Positions 21,265-32,445 of a DNA stretch of 64,000 nucleotides are shown piece after piece. Source of the DNA: Cryomorphaceae bacterium. GTDB lineage: Bacteria; Bacteroidota; Bacteroidia; Flavobacteriales; UBA7430. The notes under the pieces were generated by a model, which saw only the letters and a list, made by a program, of their open reading frames with translations, searched no databases and was not told where the DNA came from. The position numbers were made by a program, and so were the translations under genes. Each line of letters opens with the position of its first letter. The first letter of the stretch is position 1. The stretch covers positions 542,868 through 606,867 of the forward strand of contig BOWN01000001.1 of NCBI GenBank assembly GCA_019649675.1, given 5' to 3'.

Positions 21265-22614
21265 TCACATATTGTTCTTTAAAAATAACATAAGCTCTTG
21301 TTTTCCTTTTGGCTTACTTACAATCTTCATTTCCGTATCTAGAACAAAAAAGGCGGGTGTTTTATTTATCTTATAATCTTTACAAACAGGAGATTGATAA
21401 TTTTTAAATTGACTTACATTTATCCAATTAAAATTATTGTTTTGTATTGTTGTTTTCCATTTACTTTCATTTACATCCAAAGCAACGCCAATTACTTCTA
21501 ATCCTTTTGGTTTATATTCATTATATACAGAAACAAATCCCGGTAAATCTCTCATACAATGCCCACAATGAGAAGCCCAAAACATAATAATTGTGTATTT
21601 ATTATTAGCACAGGTATTTTTTAAATTTACTTCTGAGCCGAAATTACTTTTAATGGTAAAATCTGGTGGTATATTTCCAACCTGTAAATTTTTAATTAAT
21701 TGAGCTTTTTGTCTTAATAAATCATTTATTTCTATATCTCCACAAGCTTCCCCATAAAAATATTCTTCCATTATATAAGTAGCAATATCCTCTAATCCTG
21801 AACCATAAAAACCATCTAATAAATTATATAAAGAAAATTCGAATACCTTTTCATTTACTTTTGCTTTATTCATAATTTCATCTACAGCATTATAATATCC
21901 TACTTCTGTATGTCCACTATGTTTAATTATATAATCGGTAAATCTTGTTGCAAATACTTCAGATCTAATAAAAGATTCATTATTAAAATCTAAGTCATTA
22001 AAATATTTTTTCTTGTCGTCCTTGTTTTTTGCTTTACTAGCAACCTTTGCTTTAGAAAAATAAGTATTTGGATATTTATTAATTACACTTTGTGTATGAT
22101 TAAATTTTTCCTTTTCTATTTTTTCTATTTCATTTTTAATTTCATTCACTTTGACTTGATTGCCTTGTGATTTAAATTGTCCTATTTGTTTTTTTAAACC
22201 TTTAATAATTTTGTTTAGTTCTAATTCTTTACTTTTAAATTCCCAATATGCTTTATTTTCTACAGAATTAATTACTGTTACATCTCTTTCTAAATATACT
22301 TGACCAAACTCTAATTCTACTAAAGGTTCTTTTGGATTTAAAATAACCTCTATTATATTTTTATCATTAACCAATGATAATTTATAATAACCTAATTCAT
22401 ACTGTTTATTAGTAAATATAAATGATCCATCTTGATTAATTTTTACACTATCAATTTTATACTTATAATTTCCTTCTGTTCTAAAAAGAAATAAATTTTT
22501 GCCTTGTTGTCTTTTATTTAAAAATTTACCTTTTATTGTTTGTGCATTTACAGCCGGTTCATTTCCACAACTTAAAACAATCAAGCTTATAATTATTAAT
22601 ATTATTTTTTTCAT
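21265..22614 (-). CDS. thioredoxin-like (TlpA-type) lipoprotein with DUF4369 domain
   Basis: An intact 449-residue lipoprotein (lipobox LIVLSC at residues 11-16). A beta-rich DUF4369 domain (about 25-120) is followed by a lysine- and glutamate-rich helical region (about 125-300). A C-terminal thioredoxin fold carries FWASHCGHC around residue 350 and the cis-proline segment NKTPAFFVLD. This is the periplasmic disulfide oxidoreductase architecture common in Bacteroidota. It probably reduces or isomerises disulfides of exported proteins. Codons are strongly AT-biased, like the two sulfur genes downstream. It ends right at a terminator and begins beside the AT-rich gap. Confidence 0.87.
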   Translation of the reverse strand: MKKIILIIISLIVLSCGNEPAVNAQTIKGKFLNKRQQGKNLFLFRTEGNYKYKIDSVKINQDGSFIFTNKQYELGYYKLSLVNDKNIIEVILNPKEPLVELEFGQVYLERDVTVINSVENKAYWEFKSKELELNKIIKGLKKQIGQFKSQGNQVKVNEIKNEIEKIEKEKFNHTQSVINKYPNTYFSKAKVASKAKNKDDKKKYFNDLDFNNESFIRSEVFATRFTDYIIKHSGHTEVGYYNAVDEIMNKAKVNEKVFEFSLYNLLDGFYGSGLEDIATYIMEEYFYGEACGDIEINDLLRQKAQLIKNLQVGNIPPDFTIKSNFGSEVNLKNTCANNKYTIIMFWASHCGHCMRDLPGFVSVYNEYKPKGLEVIGVALDVNESKWKTTIQNNNFNWINVSQFKNYQSPVCKDYKINKTPAFFVLDTEMKIVSKPKGKQELMLFLKNNM

Positions 22615-23253
22615 TTCTTAAATTATTTTCATTGAAAATTTACAAATACAAAAATAGTTAAAATTATTAATGCTCAATCAAGCTATAATATTATAAATCT
22701 TTTTAAAATTTATAATTAAGTATTAAATAACATTTAACAACATTTAATTTAATTTTTTTTTTTTATAAAACATATAATAATAGTATGCTGTTTATTTCTT
22801 GTATAACATTAATAGGTTTTATTAGGAAATGTATTTTATTAAAATTAATAAACATAATTTAGAGGTTTATAAACATGTATTAAGTCAAAAGAATTCATAG
22901 AATAAGTAAAAAATTAACAACTGTTGATAACTTAAAAATGAAGTTTTAATACAATAAAATATTATAATTTTTAATGTTAAAAAGTATTTTTAAAACTCTA
23001 ATTAGGGAGTGATAAAAAACAAATAAATTACCTTGACTTTTTGGTATAAATTATTCATTGTAAAATTTATAAATAAAAACAAGAAATAGTTTTAATAAAG
23101 GTTTAACAAAAAAAAAAAAAATCAATAAATATTTGTTAATAAATATCCTAAGAAAATAAAGGTTTCATAAAAAAATTAACAAAGTTTTTTGTAATTGTTG
23201 ATAAAGATAAAAAAGCGGAATAATCATTACATTTGGTACTTAAAAAAAGGGTT
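22615..23253. other. extremely AT-rich gene-free region, candidate replication origin
   Basis: 639 bases without a credible gene, more than 85 percent A+T by eye, with T12 (22753-22764) and A14 (23108-23121) tracts. TGTTGATAA, one mismatch from the DnaA box consensus TGTGGATAA, occurs twice in the same orientation (22922-22930 and 23196-23204), and the weaker TGTTAATAA lies at 23134-23142. It separates a leftward gene from rightward rpiB, so it also holds two promoters. DnaA boxes plus an unwinding tract would fit oriC. However, dnaA is not in the window and the boxes are not consensus, so this is a weak candidate. Confidence 0.35.
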
Positions 23254-23687
23254 ATGAAAATATCAATAGCATCCGATCACGCAGGAGTTACATATAAAAC
23301 ACGTCTGGTTAACTATCTGAAAACAAAAGGGTTTGATGTAAAAGATTTTGGACCCATGAATAAAGAAAGTGTAGACTACCCGGATTATGCCCACCCTGTA
23401 GCTAAAGCAGTTAGAAAAAAAAAGATGCTGATTTAGGAATTTTATTATGTGGCAGTGGAAATGGAATTAATATGAGTGCAAATAAACATCAAGCTATTCG
23501 TTCTGCTTTGTGTTGGAAAAAGGAAATTGCCGAACTCGCACGTTTACATAATAATGCAAATATTTTAGCTATGCCCGCTCGTTTTATTTCATATGAAGAA
23601 GCACAAGAAATAGTAGAAGTTTTTTTATATACAAAATTCGAAGGAGGTAGACACGAAAGAAGAGTAAACAAAATAGCGAATATTTAA
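23254..23687 (+). CDS. rpiB: ribose 5-phosphate isomerase B (one frameshift)
   Basis: Interconverts ribose 5-phosphate and ribulose 5-phosphate in the pentose phosphate pathway. It starts MKISIASDHAG, the family start, at 23254; the in-frame GTG-like extension upstream lies in the AT-rich gap. The break near 23420 is bridged by ADLGILLCGSGNGINMSANK, which carries the active-site Cys and the CGSGNG loop. Then follow RSALCW and the C-terminal FEGGRHERRVNKI. The reconstructed length is about 145 residues, normal for RpiB. A single missing base in the A-run of codons KKK explains the break. Confidence 0.9.
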
Positions 23688-23693
23688 AAAGTT

Positions 23694-26521
23694 TTATGAT
23701 CTAAATGCTTCTGGATCGCAAAAACGACAAGGCTCTTTTCTGTTTTTATGTTCAAAAGGAATGTTCGGATTAAAAATTTCTTTTAATAGATCCTTAAACT
23801 CCTTTTCAAAATCACCCAATAAATCAGAATTTAAAAGCTTGTTTACTTTCCCATCTTCGTTGAACCCGGCAGGTAAAAAGCCTTTTTTTAAAGACCTTAA
23901 ACTCACAATACCTGCTTCCAATAATTCCTGTTCCGGATACATTTGTTGATACATGTAAGCATAGAGATATAACTGGAACCCTTTATGGAATTTTTTCTCT
24001 CGGATTAATTTCTCCATATTATCGGTTTGTAATTCACTAAGCTCTACTTTACCTGTTTTATAATCTATAATACGGAGTTGACCGTTAAGTTTATCTATTC
24101 GGTCGGCATTTCCATTAAGCTTGACATTGAAGTCGATTTCCTCAATACAAATTTCGGTTTTGAGATCTTTTTCCAAGCCTTTAATATAAATTTCATTTCC
24201 TTTTGAAATTAATTCTATCTCTTTTTTTATAAAAGAGTTTAAAAATTGCTCGGCAACCGTGTAAATCAGTTTGTTTTTACCCTTATTAAATATTTCACTT
24301 TTAAACTCTTCCAAGAAGAGTTCTTTCAGTTTAGCAGGAATTTTAGGTAGCATAGATTTTAGATTTTCTGTACTGATTTGCTGATTTAAATAAGGGCGAT
24401 AAAAATCTTCTAAAGCTCGATGAACAACCGTTCCTAAAGTGTTAGCCTCAATAGTTTCTTGCATTACAGATGGCTCTTTAATATTTAGTATTTTTTCATA
24501 ATAAAATTGCAATGGGCAGTTTTTGTAGGTGTTTAATGAAGAAGAAGAAAACCCTTTGTCTCTAGCTATTTCTTTTAACCGTCTTTTAATAACCTCATCT
24601 TTTATAATAGACAACTCTTTAGGTTCTACCTTTTTTAGTGGATGCGATAAAATCTCTTCGTTAAAATTAATCTCTTTAGGATATTTAAGCTTAAGTTCGT
24701 TTTCGAGTTGAGTGATAAACCGACTTTTTTCTCCAGAACTTAAAGCATCAGTTTCTGTATTGTAAATCAAAGTAAGCGATTTACATCGCTGTGTTAACCT
24801 GTAGAAATGATAAGCAAAAACAGCGTCTTTATCCATATAAGTTGGCAAACCTGTCTCTCTTCGAATATCGTATGGGATAAAAGAGTTATCACTTTTTCCT
24901 GTTGGCAGAAAGCCTTCGTTAGCGGAGAGTAAAATAACGTGTTCAAAATCCAAGTTGCGTGTTTCCAGCATTCCCATCAATTGTAAACCGGAAAGAGGTT
25001 CTCCGAAAAAAGAAAGGCTTTCAATTTTTGCACTTTGTTGAAAAAGGTGGTGAAGTGTTTTCAGTTCTTGAATAAACCCATATTTATCTTGTAAATTTTT
25101 AATTTGATTAAAGAGTTTTGTAAAGGCAAAAAGTTGCTCCAGAATCAATGAATATTTTCGTCCTTTCGCAACGATCTCATTTTTTATTAAAGTGGTCAAT
25201 TTTAAAGCATTATCAATAAAATGTAAAGGGTTTGAGTTTTTATAATTTAGTAGTGCATTAATCCAGGGAAAAATATCTGATTCACAAGAATTTAAAATAT
25301 CATCTTTTGATGGAAAAGAGTGGTTTTGTTTTTGTAGACGAGTCTTTAATTTTTCCAAGGAATTAGTACTTCCTGAATTTTGGAACGCTGGGTGTTGCCA
25401 TATTTTAACCAGGTCCTGGTAGTAGAATTTTGTTTTACCGCTACTCAACTTTTCTCTATTGATATGTAATTGAAAGAAGGCATCAAAAAAAGCGAACAGA
25501 GGGACGTCTCGCAAGGAATTCCCCATAGTGATGTTCAGTTTATCAATGGAATTTGGTAAGAATTCCAATACAGGCAAGAGCATTTTTTCGTCTGCCAACA
25601 CCAGGGCAACATCTTTTAATTCTTGTTTTTTTGATATAGATTTATCAAGTAAAGAACCGGCTAATTGAGCCTGGGCAACTCCTTTAGGAACTCCGTAAAC
25701 ATTTATGTTTTTTGTTTTTTTTAATTCTGAACACACCCAGTTAAATTCACGATTATTGAATTCCGGCCACTGTTTATATTGTCGTAAATACTTCCCCGCT
25801 TCCTGTTTTTTATCTTTAAGGTAATATTCATCAGCATCCCAAAATACCTCTGCAACATCTTCAGCAATAAACGTTCGTATAATATTAACCTCGCAAGGGT
25901 TCATAGCATTAAACCCAACATAATAAATAGAAGATTTAAGTGGTTTATTTTTACCTATCCATTTTGAAATATGATCCGAGGCTTTTCGGTAGGCCATTCC
26001 TTGAAAAGCGATATTTTGTTCTTCTAAGCGCGTTTTAAAATCAGAAAAAAGCAAACCCATCAGCTCCCAAAAATGAAGATAGTTTTTAACCATTTCACTC
26101 GGTTCTCCACCTAAAGGAGTCCATGCTTCAATCTTTTTTGCTTGATGGATGTAGTTGAATAATTTTTGAGGTTGCTCGAAATAAGAGTCGATATCGTTGA
26201 AGTCGGTAAGTAGAATTGGCGCCCATTTCAAAACACTTCAAACGAGTCTTGCTCATATTTAGGAAATACATTTTGGTATGAAATATACATTTCAAAAAGT
26301 AACTGCGTTTTATCTATAATGGTAAAACCAGAAAGTTCTTCCAACCACTCTTCAATAGAATAAATTTTAGGCATCCAAATTGGGATATCGCTCAAGTCAG
26401 AAAGAGCTTGCTTAAAAAATATTCCGGCTCGTTTACTCGGTAATACAATACTAAGCTTTTCTAGTTGATCCTGTTTTGTATCGTAAATTTGTTTGGCTAT
26501 TTTATTGATAAATTTATCCAT
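23694..26521 (-). CDS. AddB-like helicase-nuclease subunit (PD-(D/E)XK family), one frameshift
   Basis: About 942 codons. The N-terminus has a degenerate Walker-like segment (IVLPSKRAGIFF) typical of AddB. The middle is an inactive helicase fold (FEHVILLSANEGFLP). The C-terminal RecB-type nuclease carries NADRIDKL and RIIDYKTGKVE. Cysteines NCPLQFYYE and PCRFCDPEAF flank the nuclease, as in the iron-sulfur AddB nucleases, but only three are evident. One T is missing in GTGTTTTGAAATGG at 26231, splitting 26530-26228 from 26231-23694. It follows the AddA-like gene with overlapping ends, and the two should form a double-strand-break resection complex that feeds RecA. Confidence 0.82.
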
Positions 26522-26522
26522 A

Positions 26523-29500
26523 CTACACACTCTTCAATTTTATAGATTCATCGTTGATATAAACTAAAAGACTCTCTTTTACCTTATAGCCCATTTTTTC
26601 AATTTCAGTTTTGTATTCCAAAATTTGTTTTTCGTGCGTATTTTTTTCCAGGCCAGTTTTATAGTCAATAATGGTCACTTCATTTTCTTCAAAGACTAAC
26701 CGATCAGGTCGAAGAATACGTCCGTTACTTAAAAGAATTTCTTCTTCATTTTTTACCCTTAAACCCTCGGCAAAATAAGGTTTCATATCAACATTTTTAA
26801 GTATTATATTTAATATATACTTCATTTTTTTCGCCTCACTGTTGGCAATTAATCCCAGACGGAGTGCTTTTTTTAATGCATCATCAACATCGTTCACTGT
26901 TTTGATATAGGATAGAATTTCATGTACTCTTCGTCCTTTATCAGTCCCTTTTTCGGGATTATTGACTTCCCACATTTTTGGTGCCTGACGATTAATATGA
27001 AGTATTTTAGATAAATCCTCTACAGGTTGCGATGTCGGAAATTTTTTATTTTCTTTTTGTTTGTTATTAGTCTCTTTTACTTTTTTACCGAAGTTGTATT
27101 GTGTTTTTCCATCTTCCCAAAGCCCTTTTGATTTCAAAAAGGTATCAAAAAAGACGTTTAAATTCTTTCCTCTTTCTTTGGAAGAGGTAAATATGTATAA
27201 TCTAGTTTTAGGGCGCGTAAGAGCCACGTAAAGCATGTTTAAATTGTCTAGTAGAACTTTTGCTTTATACTCTTCATAAATAGCTTGCAACTTTTTTGTA
27301 CTTGAATTCAATTTATCATTTAATGGAATCAAGGAGCTTGGTAAACCTTCTAATTCCGGTTCATTTATTTCTACCCAGGATTTTGCATCGCGCTCACTGG
27401 TAGCATTCCAGTTCGCAAATGGAAAGAGCACTACCGGAAACTCTAAGCCTTTAGATTTATGGATAGTCATTACCTGTACGGCGTTAATGCCTTGCGGAAT
27501 AATTACAGACAACTTGTGAGCGTGTTCTTCCCAATAATTTAAAAAGCCAAACAAGTCTTGAGAATATTTTTGCTATATAGCCAGACCTCGTCGAGAAAAA
27601 ATTGCACGTAAATGCGAGCCCTTTTTTCCAGTTCAAAGGCTTTGATAATTCTATGACACAATTCGATGAGCGAAGAGGAGCGCCATTTTAACAGGTCGAA
27701 ATCGATGACAAGCTCTTTTAGAAAAGCATAAAATTGATTTGTAGAACCCTTACACAGCATTTCTAGTTTTTGATTAATCATTTCAAGCGACCAGGGACAA
27801 AATGCGTTTTCGTGTAAAAATTCGACGATCTTAAATCGATACCGAGGATGATTAGGCTCGTTTAAAAATCGAAGGAAGTTTAATATAAAACGGATTTCTG
27901 TTGATTGTTCTAATAATAATGATTCAGAAGAAATTACTGGAATATTATTCTCGGAAAGCTTTTTTACAATTAAAACCCCCTTCGCTTTGGTCCGCGTTAA
28001 AATACAGATGTCCCCATGGTTAAAACCATTTTTGTTTAGTTCTTTTACCGTTTTTAAACAACGATCCAGCTGTAGTTCATCATGTTCCATACCATTTTCC
28101 AGATATTCTAAAGAAACATAACCACCACTACCTTTTACTTCTTGTGCTTTGAGGTTTATAAAAAGCTCTTTGTATTTTTTATGCTCTATTTGATGAGCGA
28201 TGGAAGAGAATAATTCATTGTTGAAATTGACCACCTCAGCTTTGGAGCGATAATTGTTTTTGAGAGACAAGTACTCCATTTTATAGGCTACTTGCGAGTT
28301 TGGGTCTACTGCTAACTGTTGTAAGTTTATAAATTGGTCTACCTCTCCGCCTCGCCATCGGTAAATAGCTTGTTTTGCATCCCCAACAATCATTGCAGAT
28401 CCGGGTTTTTGACCATCAGCAATAGCATTTTCAATCAAGGGGATAAGGTTTTTCCACTGTAATTCGGAGGTGTCTTGAAATTCATCGATAAAGTAATTAG
28501 CGTATCGTTCACCCAATCTTTCGTAGATGAAATTACCCTCTTCATTTTGTAATACCTCAGCAATCTTTTTATTGAATTCACCTATCGGGACAATGTTGTT
28601 TTGCTCTTTGATTTGCTGCATTTCTTTCGAAACCTCGTGTAAGATCGCCACAGAATATAAGTTATGAGCGATTAACTTGAAGTGTACATATTTCGGATAT
28701 TCTTCTAAAATTTCGATTGCTTTTTTAACTAAAGGGTAAAACTTTTTTTGAACCTCATCAATTTGACCATATGCTTCTTTTGGTGTCTTTCCGGCATACC
28801 AGTTTTCTTTTTCTATATTCCTGAGGATTGAATCACTAGGCTTGTACTTCTCCCAATTTTTAGAACTCAGATATTCAAAGTATTTTGCCAGCCCAGAACG
28901 AGCCCCCCCCGCAAACCATTCGTGCTTTAAGCTGTTGTTTTTACAATGAGAAAGAAACCTTTGACCTAAAGTTGAAAGCTCATGATCTATTTTATTAGTA
29001 AAGTTTTGAATTTCATTTCTTAGTTTAAAGAAGTTGTCTAAGCTTAAATTTTTTAAATTTTCGCAATGCCCTTGACCGCTTTCTTTTAAGAGCTCCTCAG
29101 CAACTAGGTAAAAGTCTTTTTCAATTAACCAGCTTTTATCATTTGCAGTTTTATTTTGTATAAAGTTCACAAATAGCGTTGTTAACTTTTCATCTTTTCC
29201 AGTTTTATTAATTGATAAATCTACCGCCTGTTTAAGCAATAGCTTATGTTCCATTTCTACCTCAAAATTATTTGGCAAGCCAAGGTCTTGTGCAAATGTT
29301 TTAAGCACTCTGTGCGTAAATTTATCTATAGTTCCAATGGCAAACCTAGAATAGTTGTGAAGAATATTTTCAAAGATTAATTGAGCCTTAGACTTAAGTT
29401 CTTTTTTTGTAAGTCCAGTCTCTTCTAACATCAGCGACATCATATCCAGCTCGGTTTGTTCAGCTTTGTCTGGGTCTGAAAAAGCCTTTAAACTCTTTAT

Positions 29501-29674
29501 GATCCGCTCTTTCATTTCTGCTGCCGCTTTATTAGTAAATGTAATGGCAAGGATTGCCATAAATTTTTGTGGAGACTCTGCCTTCAAACAAACCTTCAGG
29601 TACTCCTTCACTAGAGTAAAGGTTTTTCCTGACCCAGCCGAAGCACTATATATTTTAAAGGGCGCGCTTTTCAT
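26523..29674 (-). CDS. AddA/RecB-like UvrD-family helicase-nuclease (one frameshift)
   Basis: About 1050 codons. A superfamily 1 helicase: Walker A ASAGSGKT near residue 12, AITFTNKAAAEMKERI (motif Ia), YFIDEFQDTSELQW (motif II), GDAKQAIYRWRGG (motif III) and VMTIHKSKGLEFPVVLFPF (motif V). A C-terminal nuclease domain contains LRPDRLVF and TIIDYKTG. The break at about 27545 separates 29674-27539 from 27554-26523 with no loss of conserved sequence. It acts with the AddB-like gene just downstream to unwind and degrade DNA ends in homologous recombination. The stop is 2 bp from the partner's ATG, indicating coupled translation. Confidence 0.87.
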
Positions 29675-30166
29675 TTGTACAAGTTTAAGGATTATTGATT
29701 AAATAAAACCAGTCTTTAAATAGCTAAAATCATTAAAACAAAACACGCACCCCCACTAATTCAAGAAACACAATATTTGTTTAATACCCATATCATGGAG
29801 GTGACCATACAATTCAGTATAAACAAGCTAAATGGTTTTTAGTTCACTTTTGATGGTTTAATTACAGTTTAAGTTAATTTCACTTATAAGATTTTGTTAA
29901 AATATCACAAGGAATCAAATAAAAACTAAATCGCACTAACCAAATTAATTCGATATTTGGGAGCTAAGTTTAAATTAATTCTGTTAAGAGGTGATTTAAA
30001 AAAGCGAACAAAGGCTGTTATTCATCAAACCATCACGACCAAAAGCCTTCAACACTAAAACAGAAAGTGTAACACCTTTTTTTAAAATAAAAACAAACAA
30101 AAAGACGTGTTAAGGTAAAACAAAAAGGAAGCGCCCCAGAACATAAATTGAAACACTTCCTTTTGA
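29675..30166. other. gene-free region upstream of the AddA-like gene
   Basis: 492 bases between the helicase start and tRNA-Cys. No open frame of believable composition, tRNA, known RNA signature or long repeat is visible. It must contain the promoter of the helicase-nuclease operon and the 3' end of the folB/tRNA-Cys unit. Confidence 0.5.
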
Positions 30167-30241
30167 TGGAGGTCGGAACCGGATTCGAACCGGTGTAGAC
30201 GGTTTTGCAGACCGCTGCCTAAGCCTCTCAGCCATCCGACC
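30167..30241 (-). tRNA. tRNA-Cys (GCA), CCA encoded
   Basis: Acceptor GGTCGGA/TCCGACC, anticodon loop CTGCAAA giving GCA, T-loop GGTTCGAATCC, discriminator T, followed by genomic CCA. It lies 70 bp downstream of folB on the same strand and could be part of that transcript. Confidence 0.95.
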
Positions 30242-30310
30242 TTACTAAAAGAGAGCAAATGTAACAAATTCAAGAGCTTTCACAAACAAACTAAAGAGAT
30301 TTTGGGACGA

Positions 30311-30667
30311 CTATTTTTTAGCTTCAAGCGCTACGCTTACACGCTTCACTTCACCCTCAATTGGCGCCGCATGCTTTACGACTAGGACCTTAGAAGATTC
30401 TAAAGAGCAGAAATCTTTCATTAGGCGGTTAATTATTCTTTGCGCTACGTGCTCAATAAGCCTTGATCTAATTGCCATCTCTTCTTGAACAATTCGACTA
30501 ACAGCAACGTAATCTATCGTATCGGCAAGTAAATCAGACTTTGCCGATAGACTTAGGTCTGTTTTTAACTCAACATCAACGCTAAAATCTGTTCCAATTA
30601 CCCCCTCTTCCTCCATACACCCGTGGTATGCAAAACACCGAATATCTTCAACACGAATAATTCCCAT
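30311..30667 (-). CDS. folB: dihydroneopterin aldolase
   Basis: An intact 118-residue enzyme of folate synthesis that cleaves dihydroneopterin to hydroxymethyl-dihydropterin and glycolaldehyde. It shows the family features CFAYHGCMEEEG (with the catalytic-region Tyr/His and Glu near residues 13-21), TIDYVAVSRIVQEEM, RLIEHVAQRI and the active-site lysine segment VVKHAAPIEG. The start lies 3 bp after the gltX stop, so it is cotranscribed with gltX. Confidence 0.92.
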   Translation of the reverse strand: MGIIRVEDIRCFAYHGCMEEEGVIGTDFSVDVELKTDLSLSAKSDLLADTIDYVAVSRIVQEEMAIRSRLIEHVAQRIINRLMKDFCSLESSKVLVVKHAAPIEGEVKRVSVALEAKK

Positions 30668-30670
30668 AAC

Positions 30671-32202
30671 CTAATTATTTAAAGAGTTTATCGCAGAGTC
30701 AAGTCTTTTTAAAACCTCTTCTTTACCTAAAAGCGATGCAATTTCATTCATTGAGGCGCCAGCACTAAGGCCAGTAACAGATAAACGAAAACCGGGCATT
30801 ACAGCGCCAAAGCTTAGGTTTTTTGATTCAAGAAAAGCTTTAAAGCACCCCCCAATGTTTTCTGAGTCGAAAGACGGAAGCTCATCTAATAAAAGACTCA
30901 ACTCTTTTAAAATTTCTGACGTTTGTTCATTCCATTTTTTATTAACAGTTTTATCATCGTAAGACTTAGGCGCTTCAAAGAAGTAGCGCCCATCAGTTAA
31001 TATGTCTTTAACAAATGTTGCCCGCTCCTTCATTATATTACAAACCCTAACAACATAGTTGTTTTCTACGTCAAACCCTCTTCTTTTAGGTAGGGCGTTA
31101 GTTCTTTAGCTAAGTCATCACCACTTCGGCTTCTTAAGTATTGCTGGTTGAACCACTTTGTTTTATCGAAATCAAATTTAGCGCCAGCTTTACCAACACG
31201 ATCTAAAGAGAAGGAGCTTATTAACTCTTTCATTGTGAATAACTCCTGGGTTGTGCCAGGGTTCCAACCTAAAAAGGCTAGCATGTTATTAAAGGCCTCA
31301 GGGTAGTAGCCACGCTCACGGTATCCAGAAGACTCTTCTCCTGTTTCGGGGTTGGTCCAATTTGTTGGAAAGACAGGAAAGCCCAAACGGTCCCCATCCC
31401 TCTTTGAAAGCTTCCCGTTTCCATCGGGTTTTAAAATAAGGGGAAGGTGCGCAAATTTTGGCATAACGCCTTGCCACCCCAAAGACTCGTATAACAACAC
31501 GTGAAGGGGGGCCGATGGAAGCCACTCCTCGCCACGAATTACATGCGTGATACCCATTAAATAGTCATCAACAACATTTGCCAAATGATATGTTGGCATA
31601 CCGTCTGATTTAAACAACACTTTGTCGTCAAGGTTTTTTGTATTAACACTCACCCAACCCCGAATAACATCTTCAAATTTAATATCCTTGTTTCGGGGCA
31701 TTTTAATTCTAATCACATAATTATCACCTCTATCAAGACGTTCCCTAACCTCCTCTGCGGGTAGCGTTAGGGAATTTTTCATACCACCTCGGGTAACTAC
31801 ATTATACTGAGGAGAAGCCACCCCTGCCGACTTCATACGCTCTCGCATTTCTGTTAGCTCCCCTGGCGTGTCAAACGCATAATAAGCAAGTTTAGACTCT
31901 ATTAATTGGTCAGCGTATTTATGGTAAATAGCCCTTCGTTCAGATTGTTTGTATGGGCCTTTTGATCCGCCAGCGGAGACACCCTCATCAACTTGAATGC
32001 CACACCAGTTAAGCGCATCAACAATATAATCCTCAGCGCCAGCAACAAAACGAGATTGGTCAGTGTCTTCTATGCGAAGTAAAAAATCACCACCGTGTTT
32101 TTTGGCAAACAAGTAGTTGTAAAGAGCGGTTCTAACTCCACCTATATGTAGCGGGCCGGTTGGGCTAGGTGCAAATCGCACCCTCACGTGTCGGTTTTCC
32201 AT
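30671..32202 (-). CDS. gltX: glutamyl-tRNA synthetase (one frameshift)
   Basis: Charges tRNA-Glu. It is a class I synthetase of about 510 residues: the HIGH motif appears as [18 protein letters not shown] near residue 20, and the KMSKS motif as GKLSKRDGD near residue 262. A missing T near 31075 splits 32202-31066 from 31033-30671. The restored frame reads [22 protein letters not shown] across the gap. The C-terminal anticodon-binding domain follows. gatA further right in the window suggests the cell also makes Gln- or Asn-tRNA by transamidation, in which case this enzyme may be non-discriminating. Confidence 0.93.
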
Positions 32203-32445
32203 TTGTGTTATAAATTAGAGGAGGCTAAAATTACGAATTATTAAATGGAAGGCTATAAATATTTAGTTGAAAATAAAAGCATGACCACAAAAAAACAAAA
32301 CACCAAAGGGGTTGGTGGTGAAGATATTGCGGTCTGTCACAAATAACTCAATCAACTGCTACAGTCTTTTATAAACAAGCCTTAACATGGTTAATCAACC
32401 CAGCAAATAAGTAAATAAGTAAAGAGAATAGTGTATTTTTGTTTT

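Noticed and set aside
29675-30166. Structured RNA (RNase P, tmRNA, SRP RNA) in the gap
   Set aside because: No diagnostic core sequence or extended pairing was seen.
30082-30273. Small open frame across tRNA-Cys
   Set aside because: It is a translation of the tRNA gene and its flanks on the same strand.
31500-31515. CACGTGAA at about 31499 as a third parS site
   Set aside because: Only the core matches; the flanks do not extend the palindrome, and it lies inside gltX coding sequence.
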